64,000 bases of DNA from Sulfitobacter noctilucicola (GCF_000622385.1 NZ_JASD01000008.1:2294001-2358000), one strand, 5' to 3'; positions 26,032-36,092 are shown, counted from the stretch's first letter. Translations and numbers: made by a program. Notes: generated by a model not told the origin, from the sequence alone.

Positions 26032-27990
26032 TTAACTGCGGTTCATCCGGTTCTCGATCAAATCGTCCACCACGGAGGGGTCCGCGAGCGTTGATGTATC
26101 ACCCAAAGCGCCGAAATCATCTTCGGCAATCTTGCGCAGGATGCGGCGCATGATCTTGCCAGAACGTGTCTTCGGCAGGCCCGGTGCCCATTGGATCAGA
26201 TCGGGAGAGGCGATCGGACCGATCTCTGTTCTGACCCAGGTGCGCAGTTCCTTGCGGAGCTCTTCGGTCGGTTCCTGACCGCCCATCAGCGTGACATAGC
26301 AATAGATGCCTTGTCCCTTGATGTCGTGCGGATAGCCCACCGTGGCAGCTTCGGCGACCTTGGGGTGTGCCACCAATGCGCTTTCGACCTCGGCGGTGCC
26401 CATACGGTGGCCGGAAACGTTGATAACGTCGTCAACGCGGCCGGTGATCCAATAGTCGCCGTCTGCGTCGCGCTTCGCACCATCACCGGTGAAATAGTAG
26501 CCCGGGTAATCCGCGAAATAGGTCTTTTCAAACCGCTCATGGTCGCCCCAGACACTGCGCATTTGGCCGGGCCAACTGTCGGCAATACACAAGACACCCT
26601 CAACCGGATTGCCCTGAAGTTCTTCGGCCGTGGTTGGCTCAAGGATCACTGGCTTGATGCCAAAGAACGGCTTCATCGCGGAACCGGGTTTCATCGCGTG
26701 TGCACCGGGCAGGGGAGTCATCAGGTGCCCGCCGGTTTCTGTCTGCCACCACGTATCAACGATAGGGCAGCGACCGCCGCCGATGATCTCGTTGTACCAG
26801 TTCCATGCCTCGGGATTGATCGGCTCACCCACGGTGCCCAGCAGCTTCAGGCTGGAGAGATCGCATTTCTCGACAAAGCTATTGCCCTGGCCCATGAGCG
26901 CACGCAGCGCGGTTGGTGCCGTATAGAACTGGTTCACCTTGTGCTTTTCACACACCTGCCAGAAGCGTGATGCGTCCGGATAGGTCGGGACCCCTTCGAA
27001 CATCAGCGTGGTCGCCCCGTTAGCGAGTGGACCATAAACGATATAGCTGTGGCCGGTCACCCAGCCCACGTCAGCGGTACACCAGTAGATGTCGCCATCG
27101 TGGTAATCAAACGTCACCTCGTGCGTCATTGCAGCATAGACCAGATAGCCGCCCGTGGTGTGCACAACACCCTTCGGCTGGCCGGTCGAACCTGATGTAT
27201 AAAGGATAAACAGCGGATCTTCGGCATCCATCACTTCGGGTGTGCAGGTATCGGCGGCATCTGCCGCAAGCGCGTTGTAATCATGGTCGCGCCCGTCTAC
27301 CCAGGTTGTCTGGCCACCCGTACGCTTGACCACCAGACATTTGACGGTGTCCTTGCAGTGCAGCAGCGCCTGATCTGCGTTGGTCTTGAGCGGTGTATTT
27401 CGTCCGCCACGCGGGGCCTCGTCTGCGGTAATCACCACTTTGGCTTCGGATCCGTTGACACGTGCCGCCAAAGCGTCAGGTGAAAAGCCCGCAAAGACAA
27501 TCGAATGGATCGCACCAATGCGTGCACAGGCCAGCATGGCATAGGCAGCTTCGGGGATCATCGGCAGATAGATGATAACGCGGTCGCCTTTTGACACACC
27601 AAGATCACGCAGGATATTTGCCATCTTGCAGGTCTGCGCGTGCAATTCTTTATAAGTGATATGAAGCGCTTCGTCCTCGGGGCTGTCCGGCTCCCAGATG
27701 ATCGCCGTCTGATCACCGCGCGTCTCAAGGTGGCGGTCGATGCAATTCGCGGCCACGTTGAGCTGGCCGTCAGCGTACCAGTTGATGCTGACATTGCCGA
27801 GTGTGAAGTCCACGTCCTTGACCTGTGTGAAAGGTTTGATCCAGTCAATGCGTGCGCCCTGTTCGCGCCAGAAACCGTCCGGATCGCTGATCGACGCGGC
27901 ATACATCGCGTCGTACTTTGTGGCGTCGACATGGGCATTTGCGGCCATGGCATCGGATGGTGGGTAAGTTTTTGCAGCTGTATCGGACAT
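26032..27990 (-). CDS. acs: acetyl-CoA synthetase
   Basis: AMP-forming ligase turning acetate, ATP and CoA into acetyl-CoA. The 652-residue product starts at the ATG at 27988-27990 with AAGGGAGGG upstream. It has the adenylate-forming motifs: [20 protein letters not shown] (A3), [12 protein letters not shown] (A5) and the C-terminal [11 protein letters not shown] whose lysine is the acetylation-controlled active-site residue. It lies divergent from the oxidoreductase gene with 283 bases between. Confidence 0.97.
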   Translation of the reverse strand: MSDTAAKTYPPSDAMAANAHVDATKYDAMYAASISDPDGFWREQGARIDWIKPFTQVKDVDFTLGNVSINWYADGQLNVAANCIDRHLETRGDQTAIIWEPDSPEDEALHITYKELHAQTCKMANILRDLGVSKGDRVIIYLPMIPEAAYAMLACARIGAIHSIVFAGFSPDALAARVNGSEAKVVITADEAPRGGRNTPLKTNADQALLHCKDTVKCLVVKRTGGQTTWVDGRDHDYNALAADAADTCTPEVMDAEDPLFILYTSGSTGQPKGVVHTTGGYLVYAAMTHEVTFDYHDGDIYWCTADVGWVTGHSYIVYGPLANGATTLMFEGVPTYPDASRFWQVCEKHKVNQFYTAPTALRALMGQGNSFVEKCDLSSLKLLGTVGEPINPEAWNWYNEIIGGGRCPIVDTWWQTETGGHLMTPLPGAHAMKPGSAMKPFFGIKPVILEPTTAEELQGNPVEGVLCIADSWPGQMRSVWGDHERFEKTYFADYPGYYFTGDGAKRDADGDYWITGRVDDVINVSGHRMGTAEVESALVAHPKVAEAATVGYPHDIKGQGIYCYVTLMGGQEPTEELRKELRTWVRTEIGPIASPDLIQWAPGLPKTRSGKIMRRILRKIAEDDFGALGDTSTLADPSVVDDLIENRMNRS

Positions 27991-28273
27991 ATCGGTCCCT
28001 CCCTTGGCAGTCACGGGTCGCGTTGCGTCTTTGTCTGCGCAGGCTGACCTGTCTAAGCGCGATCATAGCGTGGCAGAATGGGAAAGGAATAATCAACTGG
28101 AAGTGGGTCGTTTCCTTGTAAAAGACTTTCCTTCCAAGCGGAAAATATTGTAAATTTTGTCTCCGGTTCCGTTTTTGCCAAAGAAACTTTTCGAAGGTCT
28201 TGGTGCCAGAAATAAGGGATTGTCGCGGGTTTCGAGGTCGCCTTAAGTAAGACATATAACGAAGGATAAACAA

Positions 28274-29377
28274 ATGACGACGCAGCTTCCGACAGCAATG
28301 CAGGCCTATGTTCTCCATCACCACGGCGGTATGGACGCCCTGCAATTCCACAAGGATTGGCCTGTCCCGGCCATCGGTAAGGATGACGTTCTCATCAAGG
28401 TTGGCGCATGCGGGTTGAACAATACGGACGTGAATACCCGCACCGGCTGGTATTCCAAATCCGTGAGCGGTGCGACGGACGAAGACAATGTGACCTCCGA
28501 GGCGTCCGATGATCCGGCTTGGGGCGGTGCGCCAATCAAATTTCCACGCATTCAGGGGGCTGATGCAGTTGGCGCAGTTGTTGCAGTGGGTGCAAATGCC
28601 TCTGAAGGGTTGATTGGCAAGCGCGTGATGGTTGACTGCTGGATGCGGGATTGGGATGCGCCACTGAACCGCGAGAAAACGGGCTATTTCGGATCGGAGC
28701 GCGATGGCGGATTTGCCGGATATACAACGGTTGACCGTCGCAATGTCGGGGTGATCGACAGCGAGCTAAGCGATGCAGAGCTGGCGACATTTTCTTGTTC
28801 TTACACCACTGCCGAAGGCATGCTGTCCCGTGCCGCGGTTGCAGAAGGGGACCGCGTGCTTGTAACAGGCGCGTCGGGTGGCGTGGGATCCGCCCTTGTC
28901 CAGCTTGCCAAGCGACGCGGTGCCCATGTCACCGCTCTGTCGCATCCAGACAAACACGATATCCTGCGCGACCTTGGCGCAGATGTGCTGCTGGACCGTG
29001 CGCCAACTGATCTTGGACAAGCGCTTTGTGATGCCACAGGACAATGCAACGTAAATGTGGTTTGTGATGTAGTAGGCGGGCCGTCATGGCCGCAATTCAT
29101 CGACGTTCTTGCCCGCGGTGGGCGCTATGCCTGCTCAGGTGCGATTGCAGGCCCGATGGTCACGCTTGATCTGCGTACACTTTACCTACGGGATCTGACG
29201 CTGCACGGCTCGACGGTTATTCCTCCGCATATTTTCAAAGATCTGGTAGGCTATATCGAGCGGGAAGAGATCGCGCCGGTGTTGGCCAAGACCTATCCGT
29301 TGTCGCAGCTGAAAAACGCGCAGCAGGCATTTACGGAAAAGGCGCATGTTGGCAATATCGTCGTTGTCCCTGATTAA
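28274..29377 (+). CDS. MDR-superfamily NAD(P)-dependent oxidoreductase
   Basis: The 367-residue enzyme has the medium-chain dehydrogenase/reductase layout: an N-terminal GroES-like part (VLIKVGACGLNNTDVNTR) and a nucleotide-binding VLVTGASGGVGSALVQLAKRRGA at about residues 198-220. The catalytic-zinc Cys-His-Cys set of alcohol dehydrogenases is incomplete, so a quinone-oxidoreductase-like, zinc-free enzyme is likely. A cluster of Cys (CNVNVVC) is not a metal motif I know. It precedes the TRAP genes by 300 bases. The substrate is unknown. Confidence 0.8.
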   Translation: MTTQLPTAMQAYVLHHHGGMDALQFHKDWPVPAIGKDDVLIKVGACGLNNTDVNTRTGWYSKSVSGATDEDNVTSEASDDPAWGGAPIKFPRIQGADAVGAVVAVGANASEGLIGKRVMVDCWMRDWDAPLNREKTGYFGSERDGGFAGYTTVDRRNVGVIDSELSDAELATFSCSYTTAEGMLSRAAVAEGDRVLVTGASGGVGSALVQLAKRRGAHVTALSHPDKHDILRDLGADVLLDRAPTDLGQALCDATGQCNVNVVCDVVGGPSWPQFIDVLARGGRYACSGAIAGPMVTLDLRTLYLRDLTLHGSTVIPPHIFKDLVGYIEREEIAPVLAKTYPLSQLKNAQQAFTEKAHVGNIVVVPD

Positions 29378-29679
29378 GACCACATCTCGCAATATGAACG
29401 CGCGGTAAAACCAGCAGTCACTTCCACTCAGGTAATCGAGAATAAGCTGGTACACCCGCCACGTTACAATTTCGCGCCAGATGTCGACGTTTAATGTCAA
29501 CGAACGCGTCTTGGAGTATGTCATCGCGGCGCGCGACACACCGGTTTGAATGCCGGATCAGAGCGGATGTCTTTTGTCGAGGTGGAACTGAAGTAAAACA
29601 GGCTTGGCACTTTTCGACACCCAAGCTAGTTTGACGCCAAGCGTGCCGAGGAGGGCACGCATCAACGGGAGTAACATCA
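29378..29679. other. 302-base leader region of the TRAP genes
   Basis: No coding frame stands out. Near its 3' end lies a perfect inverted repeat (29641-29660). The region presumably contains the promoter of the TRAP operon. I see nothing else. Confidence 0.5.
29641..29660 (+). promoter_or_regulatory. inverted repeat just before the TRAP binding-protein gene
   Basis: GCGTGCC and GGCACGC are 7-base arms around GAGGAG, ending 19 bases before the ATG at 29680. It could be an operator or a leader stem-loop that hides the GAGGAG from ribosomes. Which one cannot be told from sequence. Confidence 0.45.
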
Positions 29680-30699
29680 ATGACCAAATACCTGAGCGGC
29701 GCCGCTGTCTGCGCCATCTCTCTTGCGTTCGTATCCGAAGCTGCGGCGACTGAATGGAACGTTTCTGTCTGGGGCAAGCGCCGCGCCTTCACCGAGCATG
29801 TTGAAAAGCTGGCCGAGCTGGTGTCCGAAAAGACCGGTGGCGAATTCACCATGAACGTAAGCTACGGCGGTTTGTCCAAGAACCGTGAAAACCTTGATGG
29901 TATCTCTATCGGTGCTTTTGAGATGGCACAGTTCTGCGCGGGCTATCACGCGGATAAGAACCGCGTTGTCACCGTGCTTGAACTGCCGTTTCTGGGCGTG
30001 GAAAACCTTGAGCAGGAACGCGCTGTCTCCAAGGCTGTCTATTCGCACCCCGCTGCCGCCGAGGAAATGGCGCAGTGGAATGCAAAGTTGCTGATGACCT
30101 CACCTATGCCACAGTACAACCTTGTGGGCACGGGCGAGCCCCGCATGACACTTGAAGATATGAAGGGCATGCGTGTCCGCGCGACTGGCGGTCTGGGCAA
30201 AGCGTTTGAAGCTGTTGGTGCCGTGCCGACATCCGTGACCGCGACCGAAGCCTATCAGGCGATGGAATCCGGTGTGGTGGATACAGTGGCCTTCGCCCAG
30301 CACGCACACCTGTCTTTCGGCACGATCAATCAGGCTGACTGGTGGACTGCAAACCTGAACCCCGGCACCGTGAACTGCCCTGTGGTTGTCAACATCGACG
30401 CCTACGAGTCGCTGTCTGACGCAGAGCGTGAAGCGCTGGATTCTTCCATCGAGGAATCCCTCGATCATTATCTGGCCAACTACGGTGAGTTGCTGGAGCG
30501 TTGGGATGCGGTGCTTGAAGAGAAAGGCGTGAAGAAGGTTGAGATCGCTCCGGAAGTTCTGGAAGAGTTCAGAGCCGCAGCAGCCGCGCCAGCACGTGAT
30601 GCATGGATCGCCGACATGGAAGCACAGGGCCTGCCGGGTCAGGAGCTTTATGATCTGGTGGTCAAAACGCTGGCAGACACAAAAGCCGGCGGTAGCTAA
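29680..30699 (+). CDS. TRAP transporter substrate-binding protein (DctP family)
   Basis: The exported 339-residue protein (signal peptide to about residue 23, SEAAA-TEWN) captures a carboxylate in the periplasm and delivers it to the TRAP permeases. The family's carboxylate-binding arginine lies in MKGMRVRATGG at R167. LSFGTINQADWW and VVNIDAYESLSD are also typical. The substrate cannot be predicted: aromatic residues near the pocket suggest a hydrophobic or keto acid, but this is a guess. First gene of a three-gene TRAP operon. Confidence 0.9.
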   Translation: MTKYLSGAAVCAISLAFVSEAAATEWNVSVWGKRRAFTEHVEKLAELVSEKTGGEFTMNVSYGGLSKNRENLDGISIGAFEMAQFCAGYHADKNRVVTVLELPFLGVENLEQERAVSKAVYSHPAAAEEMAQWNAKLLMTSPMPQYNLVGTGEPRMTLEDMKGMRVRATGGLGKAFEAVGAVPTSVTATEAYQAMESGVVDTVAFAQHAHLSFGTINQADWWTANLNPGTVNCPVVVNIDAYESLSDAEREALDSSIEESLDHYLANYGELLERWDAVLEEKGVKKVEIAPEVLEEFRAAAAAPARDAWIADMEAQGLPGQELYDLVVKTLADTKAGGS

Positions 30700-30709
30700 G
30701 CCCAAAGCA

Positions 30710-30774
30710 AAGGTGGGCAAATTGCCCACCTTACACAGCAGTTGATAACGTAAGGTGGGCGGCCAAGCCCACCT
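30710..30774 (+). repeat. pair of REP-like hairpins between TRAP genes
   Basis: The first is AAGGTGGGCAA-a-TTGCCCACCTT (30710-30732, 11-base arms, one-base spacer). The second is AGGTGGGC-ggccaa-GCCCACCT (30753-30774, 8-base arms). Both share the AGGTGGGC core, and 20 bases separate them. They fit the pattern of REP/BIME elements that stabilise upstream mRNA and lower expression downstream. Confidence 0.8.
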
Positions 30775-30796
30775 ACACCTTGGGGGAGGCGACACA

Positions 30797-31438
30797 ATGG
30801 CAGGCTCAGCCGCCGTGCTGGAAGATTCCAGCCTATTAAGCAAACTTGACCGCATGTTACTGCCAATCGAGCGCTTCTGCGCGCTCTTGTCGGGACTTGC
30901 GATATTCTCACTCATGTTTCTGGCCGCCTATTCGGTGACGGGCCGTAAGTTCTTTGGCTCTCCCATGATGGGCTACGTCGACTATATCGAAGCAGCGATG
31001 CCTATCATCGCGATCATGGGGGTTTCCTATGTCCAGCGTGACGGTACCCACATCCGTATGGACATGCTGGTCTCCGCGCTTAAAGGACGGATGCTGTGGT
31101 TCTTCGAGCTGGTCTCGGTACTTTTGATCCTGATCCTGATCGTGGCGCTGACCTACGGCGCATGGGAGCACTTTGACCGGTCGTTTGACTGCGCACGCCC
31201 CCTTTGCAGTCGCGACAGCTCGATCGACGTCGGCATCCCCATTTGGCCCAGCAAACTTGTTGTGCCGGTTGCCTTTGGTGTACTTGTGCTGCGCCTTTTG
31301 CTGCAAACGTGGGGGTATGGCCGTGCGCTGATCCTCGGGCTGGAAAATCCGGTGGCCGTGCCGCTGAACCTGACCATTGCCGAACAGGCGATGATCGAAG
31401 CCAAGTCGCTGGAAGGACTGACCGATGGAACCGATTGA
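30797..31438 (+). CDS. TRAP transporter small permease (DctQ family)
   Basis: The 213-residue protein begins at the ATG at 30797 with GGGGGAGG just upstream; earlier frames are unlikely. It has four membrane segments, about residues 30-50, 65-85, 100-125 and 155-175. The conserved DctQ feature is GYVDYIEAAMPIIAIMGVSYVQRDGTHIRMD. Its last 14 bases overlap the start of the large permease. Confidence 0.9.
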   Translation: MAGSAAVLEDSSLLSKLDRMLLPIERFCALLSGLAIFSLMFLAAYSVTGRKFFGSPMMGYVDYIEAAMPIIAIMGVSYVQRDGTHIRMDMLVSALKGRMLWFFELVSVLLILILIVALTYGAWEHFDRSFDCARPLCSRDSSIDVGIPIWPSKLVVPVAFGVLVLRLLLQTWGYGRALILGLENPVAVPLNLTIAEQAMIEAKSLEGLTDGTD

Positions 31439-32825
31439 GATTGGCCTATGGGTCTCGGGCGGCATGCTGGTGTTCGTCATCCTTGGCATGCGTGTGGCCT
31501 TTGCCGCAGCCATGGCAGGGTTTGTCGGGCTGGTTTGGTTGCGCTGGAACGGGTTCGACTATGACCCGGACCGCTTCTGGAAGGCTGTTGAGATCAGCGT
31601 CAAGATTGCAGGGCTGACACCACACTCTAAGGTATCCGCACAGGTATTGTCGCTGATCCCCGTCTTCATCATGATCGGCTATCTGGCCTATTACGCCAAA
31701 TTGACCACGGCCCTGTTCGAAGCCTGCAAACGCTGGTTTGCGTGGGTGCCGGGGGGCTTGGCCGTCTCGACGGTCTTTGCCACCGCTGGCTTTGCTGCAG
31801 TTTCAGGTGCATCTGTCGCCACAGCAGCGGTCTTCGCGCGTATCGCCATCCCTGAAATGCTCAAGATCGGATACAACAAGCAATTTGCGGCCGGTGTTGT
31901 GGCCGCTGGTGGCACGCTCGCCTCGCTGATCCCGCCCTCTGCGATCCTCGTGATCTATGCGATCATTGTTGAGCAGGACGTCGGCAAACTGCTGCTGGCA
32001 GGGTTCATCCCGGGCATGTTTTCCGCAATCGTTTATGCCGGCATGATTATTGGCATCGCGATGGTCTGGAAAACGGTCGGGCCGCCCGTCACCGGTTTCA
32101 CATGGCGCGAGCGTTTTGAATCCTTGCCGCCCGCGTCGCCAATCGTGCTGGTTGTCGTGATTATCATCTTTTTTGTCTACAACCCCTTCGGGGATGCTTG
32201 GGGCACGCCGACCGAGGGCGGAGCGGTGGGCGCGTTTATCGTGTTCCTGATGGCGCTTTACAAAGGCATGCGGTGGGCCCAGCTGAAAGAGGCTTTGCTA
32301 GAGACAGCAAAGCTGACAGTGATGATCTTTACGATCATCTGGGGTGTCCTGATCTATGTGCGCTTTTTGGGATTTGCCGAATTGCCCGATGCTTTCGCAG
32401 ACTGGATCACCTCGCTTGAGATGGCACCGATTGTCATTCTGATCTGTATCCTGCTGGCCTACGCGGTGCTGGGCATGTTTATGGATGCGATTGGCATGCT
32501 GCTTTTGACACTGCCTGTGGTTTATCCTGCGGTCATGGCCCTAAACGGCGGCGAAATGGTCGCGGCCGCAGATTCAGCCTTTGGGATGTCGGGTCCCATG
32601 TGTGCTATCTGGTTCGGCATACTGGTTGTGAAGATGGCAGAGTTTTGCCTGATTACGCCCCCCATCGGGCTCAACTGCTTTGTTGTGGCGGGGGTGCGCG
32701 ATGACCTGACGGTTCAGGATGTGTTCAAAGGTGTGACACCATTCTTCATCGCGGACGGCGTGACCATCGCGCTGCTGGTAGCATTTCCGGGGATTGTCCT
32801 GTGGCTGCCATCACTCGCTGGCTAA
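31425..32825 (+). CDS. TRAP transporter large permease (DctM family)
   Basis: The 466-residue integral membrane protein is the cation-coupled channel of the TRAP system. About 12 hydrophobic segments are visible. Family blocks include the PGGLAVSTVFATAGFAAVSGASVATAA stretch and LIPPSAILVIYAIIVEQ. Its start overlaps the small permease by 14 bases; its end overlaps the convergent AI-2E gene by 15 bases. Confidence 0.93.
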   Translation: MEPIEIGLWVSGGMLVFVILGMRVAFAAAMAGFVGLVWLRWNGFDYDPDRFWKAVEISVKIAGLTPHSKVSAQVLSLIPVFIMIGYLAYYAKLTTALFEACKRWFAWVPGGLAVSTVFATAGFAAVSGASVATAAVFARIAIPEMLKIGYNKQFAAGVVAAGGTLASLIPPSAILVIYAIIVEQDVGKLLLAGFIPGMFSAIVYAGMIIGIAMVWKTVGPPVTGFTWRERFESLPPASPIVLVVVIIIFFVYNPFGDAWGTPTEGGAVGAFIVFLMALYKGMRWAQLKEALLETAKLTVMIFTIIWGVLIYVRFLGFAELPDAFADWITSLEMAPIVILICILLAYAVLGMFMDAIGMLLLTLPVVYPAVMALNGGEMVAAADSAFGMSGPMCAIWFGILVVKMAEFCLITPPIGLNCFVVAGVRDDLTVQDVFKGVTPFFIADGVTIALLVAFPGIVLWLPSLAG

Positions 32826-33902
32826 AGGTTCAGCCTTGTTGCTACGGACCTCTTCGGTGTCATCACCGGAGAGGAAGATCGCGACCGTCTTCAATGGCTC
32901 GAAGTTTTCGCAAATGACCTTGAACACGACGAGGAATGGCACCGCGACCAAGGCACCGGGGATACCCCAGAGCCATCCCCAGAACACGACAGTCAGAAAC
33001 ACCGCAACGGTATTCATCGCCAGACGGCGGCCAATCAACCACGGGGTAATAAACTGGCCTTCAAGCGTCGTGAGAACCTGATATCCGATTGGGGCAAGCA
33101 GCGCGTAGCCAAGCGTGTCAAATGTCACGATTGAGAACGCCCCAACGAGGAGCGTCCCGATAAACCCACCCAGATAGGGCAGGAAGTTCAGCAAAGCGGC
33201 GGCCACCCCCCAGACATACGCGTTGGGCATGCCCAAAGCAGTCAGATAGAGCCACAGGCAGACGCCCAGAGCTATGTTGATGATCGTAATAGTCAGTAGG
33301 TAGCGGGAAACCTGTTTTTCGATGCTATAGACAGTCTGCAGGGCACGTTTTTTCCCTTCAAGCGTCGGAAAGGCCTGAACAAGCTTGCGATAGAAAAGAT
33401 CACCGGACGACAGCAGGAAAAGAGCAAGGATAAAAGTCACCGCCAGCGTGGCCCCTATGCGGGTCATTGTGTCGAATGCGGAGTCCAGAAGGCCCGGTTG
33501 TTTTACAACCACTTCCGGCGCCGCTTCCGGATCAACGCTCAGCTTTTCGACTTCGTCTGTGGCAGAGCGGACTTCCTCCACAGCTTCGGACATGGTGCTG
33601 AGCTTGCCGCGGATTTCACTGCCCATGCGCGGCAGCTCGTCGCTCCACACTGCAATGGTCCCTGCAGAACCCGCAGCAATCAACAAAATGACCAGTCCGG
33701 TCCCCGACACCAATAAAATGGCAGCGGCGGTATGCGGCACGCCAATACGGAAAAGCGCCCGAGAGAGGGGGCTAAGCGTCAGGGCCATGAGAAAGCCGAG
33801 TAGAACGGGAAGGATCAGGTCGCGGGCAAAATATGCGGTGGCAAACAATGAGATCAACACGAGGACGCGCAGCGACCTCTCTACCGAATAGTTGTTTTCC
33901 AC
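32811..33902 (-). CDS. AI-2E family transporter (PerM/TqsA-like)
   Basis: A 363-residue integral membrane protein of the AI-2 exporter family. Seven or eight hydrophobic segments are visible; the conserved family region includes NIALGVCLWLYLTALGMPNAYVWGVAAALLNFLPYLGG and the ITPWLIGRRLAMNTVAVFLTVVFWGWLWGIPG block. Experiments on relatives have shown export of AI-2 or roles in cation balance; the real substrate is not known. Its 3' end is inside the end of dctM on the opposite strand. Confidence 0.88.
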   Translation of the reverse strand: MENNYSVERSLRVLVLISLFATAYFARDLILPVLLGFLMALTLSPLSRALFRIGVPHTAAAILLVSGTGLVILLIAAGSAGTIAVWSDELPRMGSEIRGKLSTMSEAVEEVRSATDEVEKLSVDPEAAPEVVVKQPGLLDSAFDTMTRIGATLAVTFILALFLLSSGDLFYRKLVQAFPTLEGKKRALQTVYSIEKQVSRYLLTITIINIALGVCLWLYLTALGMPNAYVWGVAAALLNFLPYLGGFIGTLLVGAFSIVTFDTLGYALLAPIGYQVLTTLEGQFITPWLIGRRLAMNTVAVFLTVVFWGWLWGIPGALVAVPFLVVFKVICENFEPLKTVAIFLSGDDTEEVRSNKAEPLASE

Positions 33903-34075
33903 ACCGCCCCCGCAAATTGGATTTCAGTACATAACGCCCAGCGGGCAGAAAAGGTTCCCGACGCGACGTGTCCCACGGGAAGTAAATGGGTCACCTGCTA
34001 ATACGCAGGACCGATAGCGCTTGTAGATCAAATGCTGTTTGGCAACCATGGGGCATCAAATCGGGAGGATAGAAG

Positions 34076-34462
34076 ATGGGCAGCTTTGACGAGGATCTCT
34101 TCCTTAAAGGATTGGAGAAGCGTAAAAAGACGCTTGGTGCGGAGTACGTGGAGCGTAACCTTGCAGCAGCGGATGATTTTACCAGACCGTTTCAGGAGGC
34201 AATGACCGCTTGGTGCTGGGGCTTCGGCTGGGGAGATGACGTGATCGACGCAAAAACGCGGTCAATGATGAACCTGTCGATGATCGGGGCCTTGGGAAAG
34301 ATGACTGAATGGGAGGTGCACTGCAAAGGCGCGGTGAACAACGGTGTCAGCAAAGAGGAAATTCGAGCCATTATCCACGTTATCGGCATCTATTGCGGCG
34401 TGCCTCAGGCACTGGAATGCTTCCGCGTTGCCAAACGGGTGCTGGAGGCAGAAGAAGTTTAA
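34076..34462 (+). CDS. carboxymuconolactone decarboxylase (CMD) family protein
   Basis: A 128-residue all-alpha protein with the CMD fold. The region TRSMMNLSMIGALGKMTEWEVHCKGAVNNG ... GVPQALECFRVAKRVL matches the family. The redox CxxC of AhpD-type members is absent, so 4-carboxymuconolactone decarboxylase (protocatechuate pathway) or an uncharacterised relative is more likely. No other pca genes are close. The ribosome site GGGAGG is well placed. Confidence 0.82.
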   Translation: MGSFDEDLFLKGLEKRKKTLGAEYVERNLAAADDFTRPFQEAMTAWCWGFGWGDDVIDAKTRSMMNLSMIGALGKMTEWEVHCKGAVNNGVSKEEIRAIIHVIGIYCGVPQALECFRVAKRVLEAEEV

Positions 34463-34480
34463 AGGTGGTGAAGGTTATCT

Positions 34481-35107
34481 TTAAAGGGTGACATCAGCCG
34501 GACCCATCGACGCCGCAATCAGGCGGGCGTTGGGCAGGTCGTTTTCTTCTGCCCGCGCCCGTGCAGCATCTTCCGCAAGGCCGTGATCGAGCCACCGTTG
34601 GATAAGGCGCTCTTCCAGAACGTCAGGGGGGCAGGTGATGCTGATGGACAAATCCCAGTGCGTTTCCATATCGGCCCAGATTGGAGCCTGCATCATCAGG
34701 TAGTTCCCTTCGATTACAATGGTATCTGTCTGCGGGGAGATGTATCCGGCCCCCGCGATAGACAGATCAAGAGCGCGATCAAAGACGGGATAGTAAAGAT
34801 CGAGGTCTGAGCCAAGCAAGCCGACAAGCCTCAGCAAACCTTCGGCGTCGAAGGTTTCCGGCGCGCCCTTGCGGTTCAGCAGTCCGCGTTCCGACAAGAT
34901 GCGATTGTCCAGATGAAAGCCATCCATCGGCACGAGCTGCGTTGCACATCCTGCGCCGTTCAATGCGGCGACCAACGCCTCGGCCAGTGTTGACTTCCCG
35001 CTGGCGGGCGGACCCGCAATCGCGACGACACGGCGTGTGCCTTGACGCGGGGCGTTCATGACCAAGGGCAGCAGATGGTCGACATTGGACCTTGGATCAG
35101 ACTTCAT
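34481..35107 (-). CDS. P-loop nucleoside/nucleotide kinase family protein
   Basis: The 208-residue protein has a Walker A motif (GPPASGKST at about residues 32-40) and an Asp/Glu pattern (MDGFHLDNRI, VIEGNYLMM) of uridine-kinase and pantothenate-kinase relatives. It is probably a cytosolic kinase for a small sugar, nucleoside or vitamin. The substrate is not identifiable. It is in a minus-strand run with the AEC transporter gene upstream. Confidence 0.8.
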   Translation of the reverse strand: MKSDPRSNVDHLLPLVMNAPRQGTRRVVAIAGPPASGKSTLAEALVAALNGAGCATQLVPMDGFHLDNRILSERGLLNRKGAPETFDAEGLLRLVGLLGSDLDLYYPVFDRALDLSIAGAGYISPQTDTIVIEGNYLMMQAPIWADMETHWDLSISITCPPDVLEERLIQRWLDHGLAEDAARARAEENDLPNARLIAASMGPADVTL

Positions 35108-35162
35108 TTCCGTGCTCCGTTTAAGCAGCGCCGCGATGGCTCGTTTGCCTCAGAATGACGGC

Positions 35163-36092
35163 TTAACCCAGCACCGACAACCAGAACCAGACCGAAAATA
35201 CTGACGCAGCGGTGGAGATCAGCACAGCGGAGGCCGCAACGCGGCGGGCGCGACCGTACATATTGGCGAAGATATACGCGTTAAAACCGGGTGCCATCGC
35301 CGCTGTCAGCACGGCCGCACGGAACAAATCCTGATCAAGGGCAAGCGAGGTCCCGATCACCCAGGTGATCGCCGGATGCACCAGCAACGTCAGCGTACAA
35401 ACCATTGCGATGGCCTTCATATCACCTTCCGGTTTGTACTGGATCAACACGCCGCCAAGCGCAAAGAGTGCGGCGGGAAGGGCCGCGCGAACGATCAAAG
35501 ACAGGGCGTCATCCACAACAGACGGGATCGCAAACCCCGACAGGTTCATCGCAAAGCCACCCAAGACACCAAGCACGAGTGCGTTGCGGAACATTGCCCG
35601 CCCGACTGAACGCGCCAGCGCCAGCGGTGATTGTCCGCGATTGCGCACGATCTCCATGACCGTAATGCCCACGCCGTAGCCGAAAGGGGAATGAAAGGCG
35701 ATAATCGCAAAGTTGCCCGTCAGCGCATCCGGACCATAGGCACGTTCCGCGATGGGCAGGCCCAAAAGAACAGTATTGGAAAAGAGCGCACAGAACCCGA
35801 TAGCGACGCAGTCTTCCCAGTCCCGTTTGAACACGAACCGTGCACCAAAGATCCCGATTATAAAGCACAAGGTCGCACCAGTGTAAAAGCTGACAAGCAA
35901 AGCCGGATTGAAGGATGCTTGCAGGTCAATCTTGGCGATGGCCTGAAACAGCAGGCAGGGGATCGCGAAATTCTGCGTGAACCGCATCACCCCGTCGATG
36001 CCAGAGATCGGAAACCATTCCCGCCATACGGCGACATAGCCAAATCCGATGACAAGAAAGACCGGCAGAATAACTTCGAGAAGGGTTTGCAC
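35163..36092 (-). CDS. AEC-family transporter (auxin efflux carrier-like)
   Basis: The chosen start is the GTG at 36090-36092, with AAGG seven bases upstream; a TTG nine codons earlier is possible. The product of 309 residues has ten hydrophobic segments in two similar halves. AEC proteins in bacteria export malonate, malate or related organic acids, but this member's substrate is not predictable. It may be transcribed with the downstream kinase gene, 55 bases away. Confidence 0.85.
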   Translation of the reverse strand: MQTLLEVILPVFLVIGFGYVAVWREWFPISGIDGVMRFTQNFAIPCLLFQAIAKIDLQASFNPALLVSFYTGATLCFIIGIFGARFVFKRDWEDCVAIGFCALFSNTVLLGLPIAERAYGPDALTGNFAIIAFHSPFGYGVGITVMEIVRNRGQSPLALARSVGRAMFRNALVLGVLGGFAMNLSGFAIPSVVDDALSLIVRAALPAALFALGGVLIQYKPEGDMKAIAMVCTLTLLVHPAITWVIGTSLALDQDLFRAAVLTAAMAPGFNAYIFANMYGRARRVAASAVLISTAASVFSVWFWLSVLG

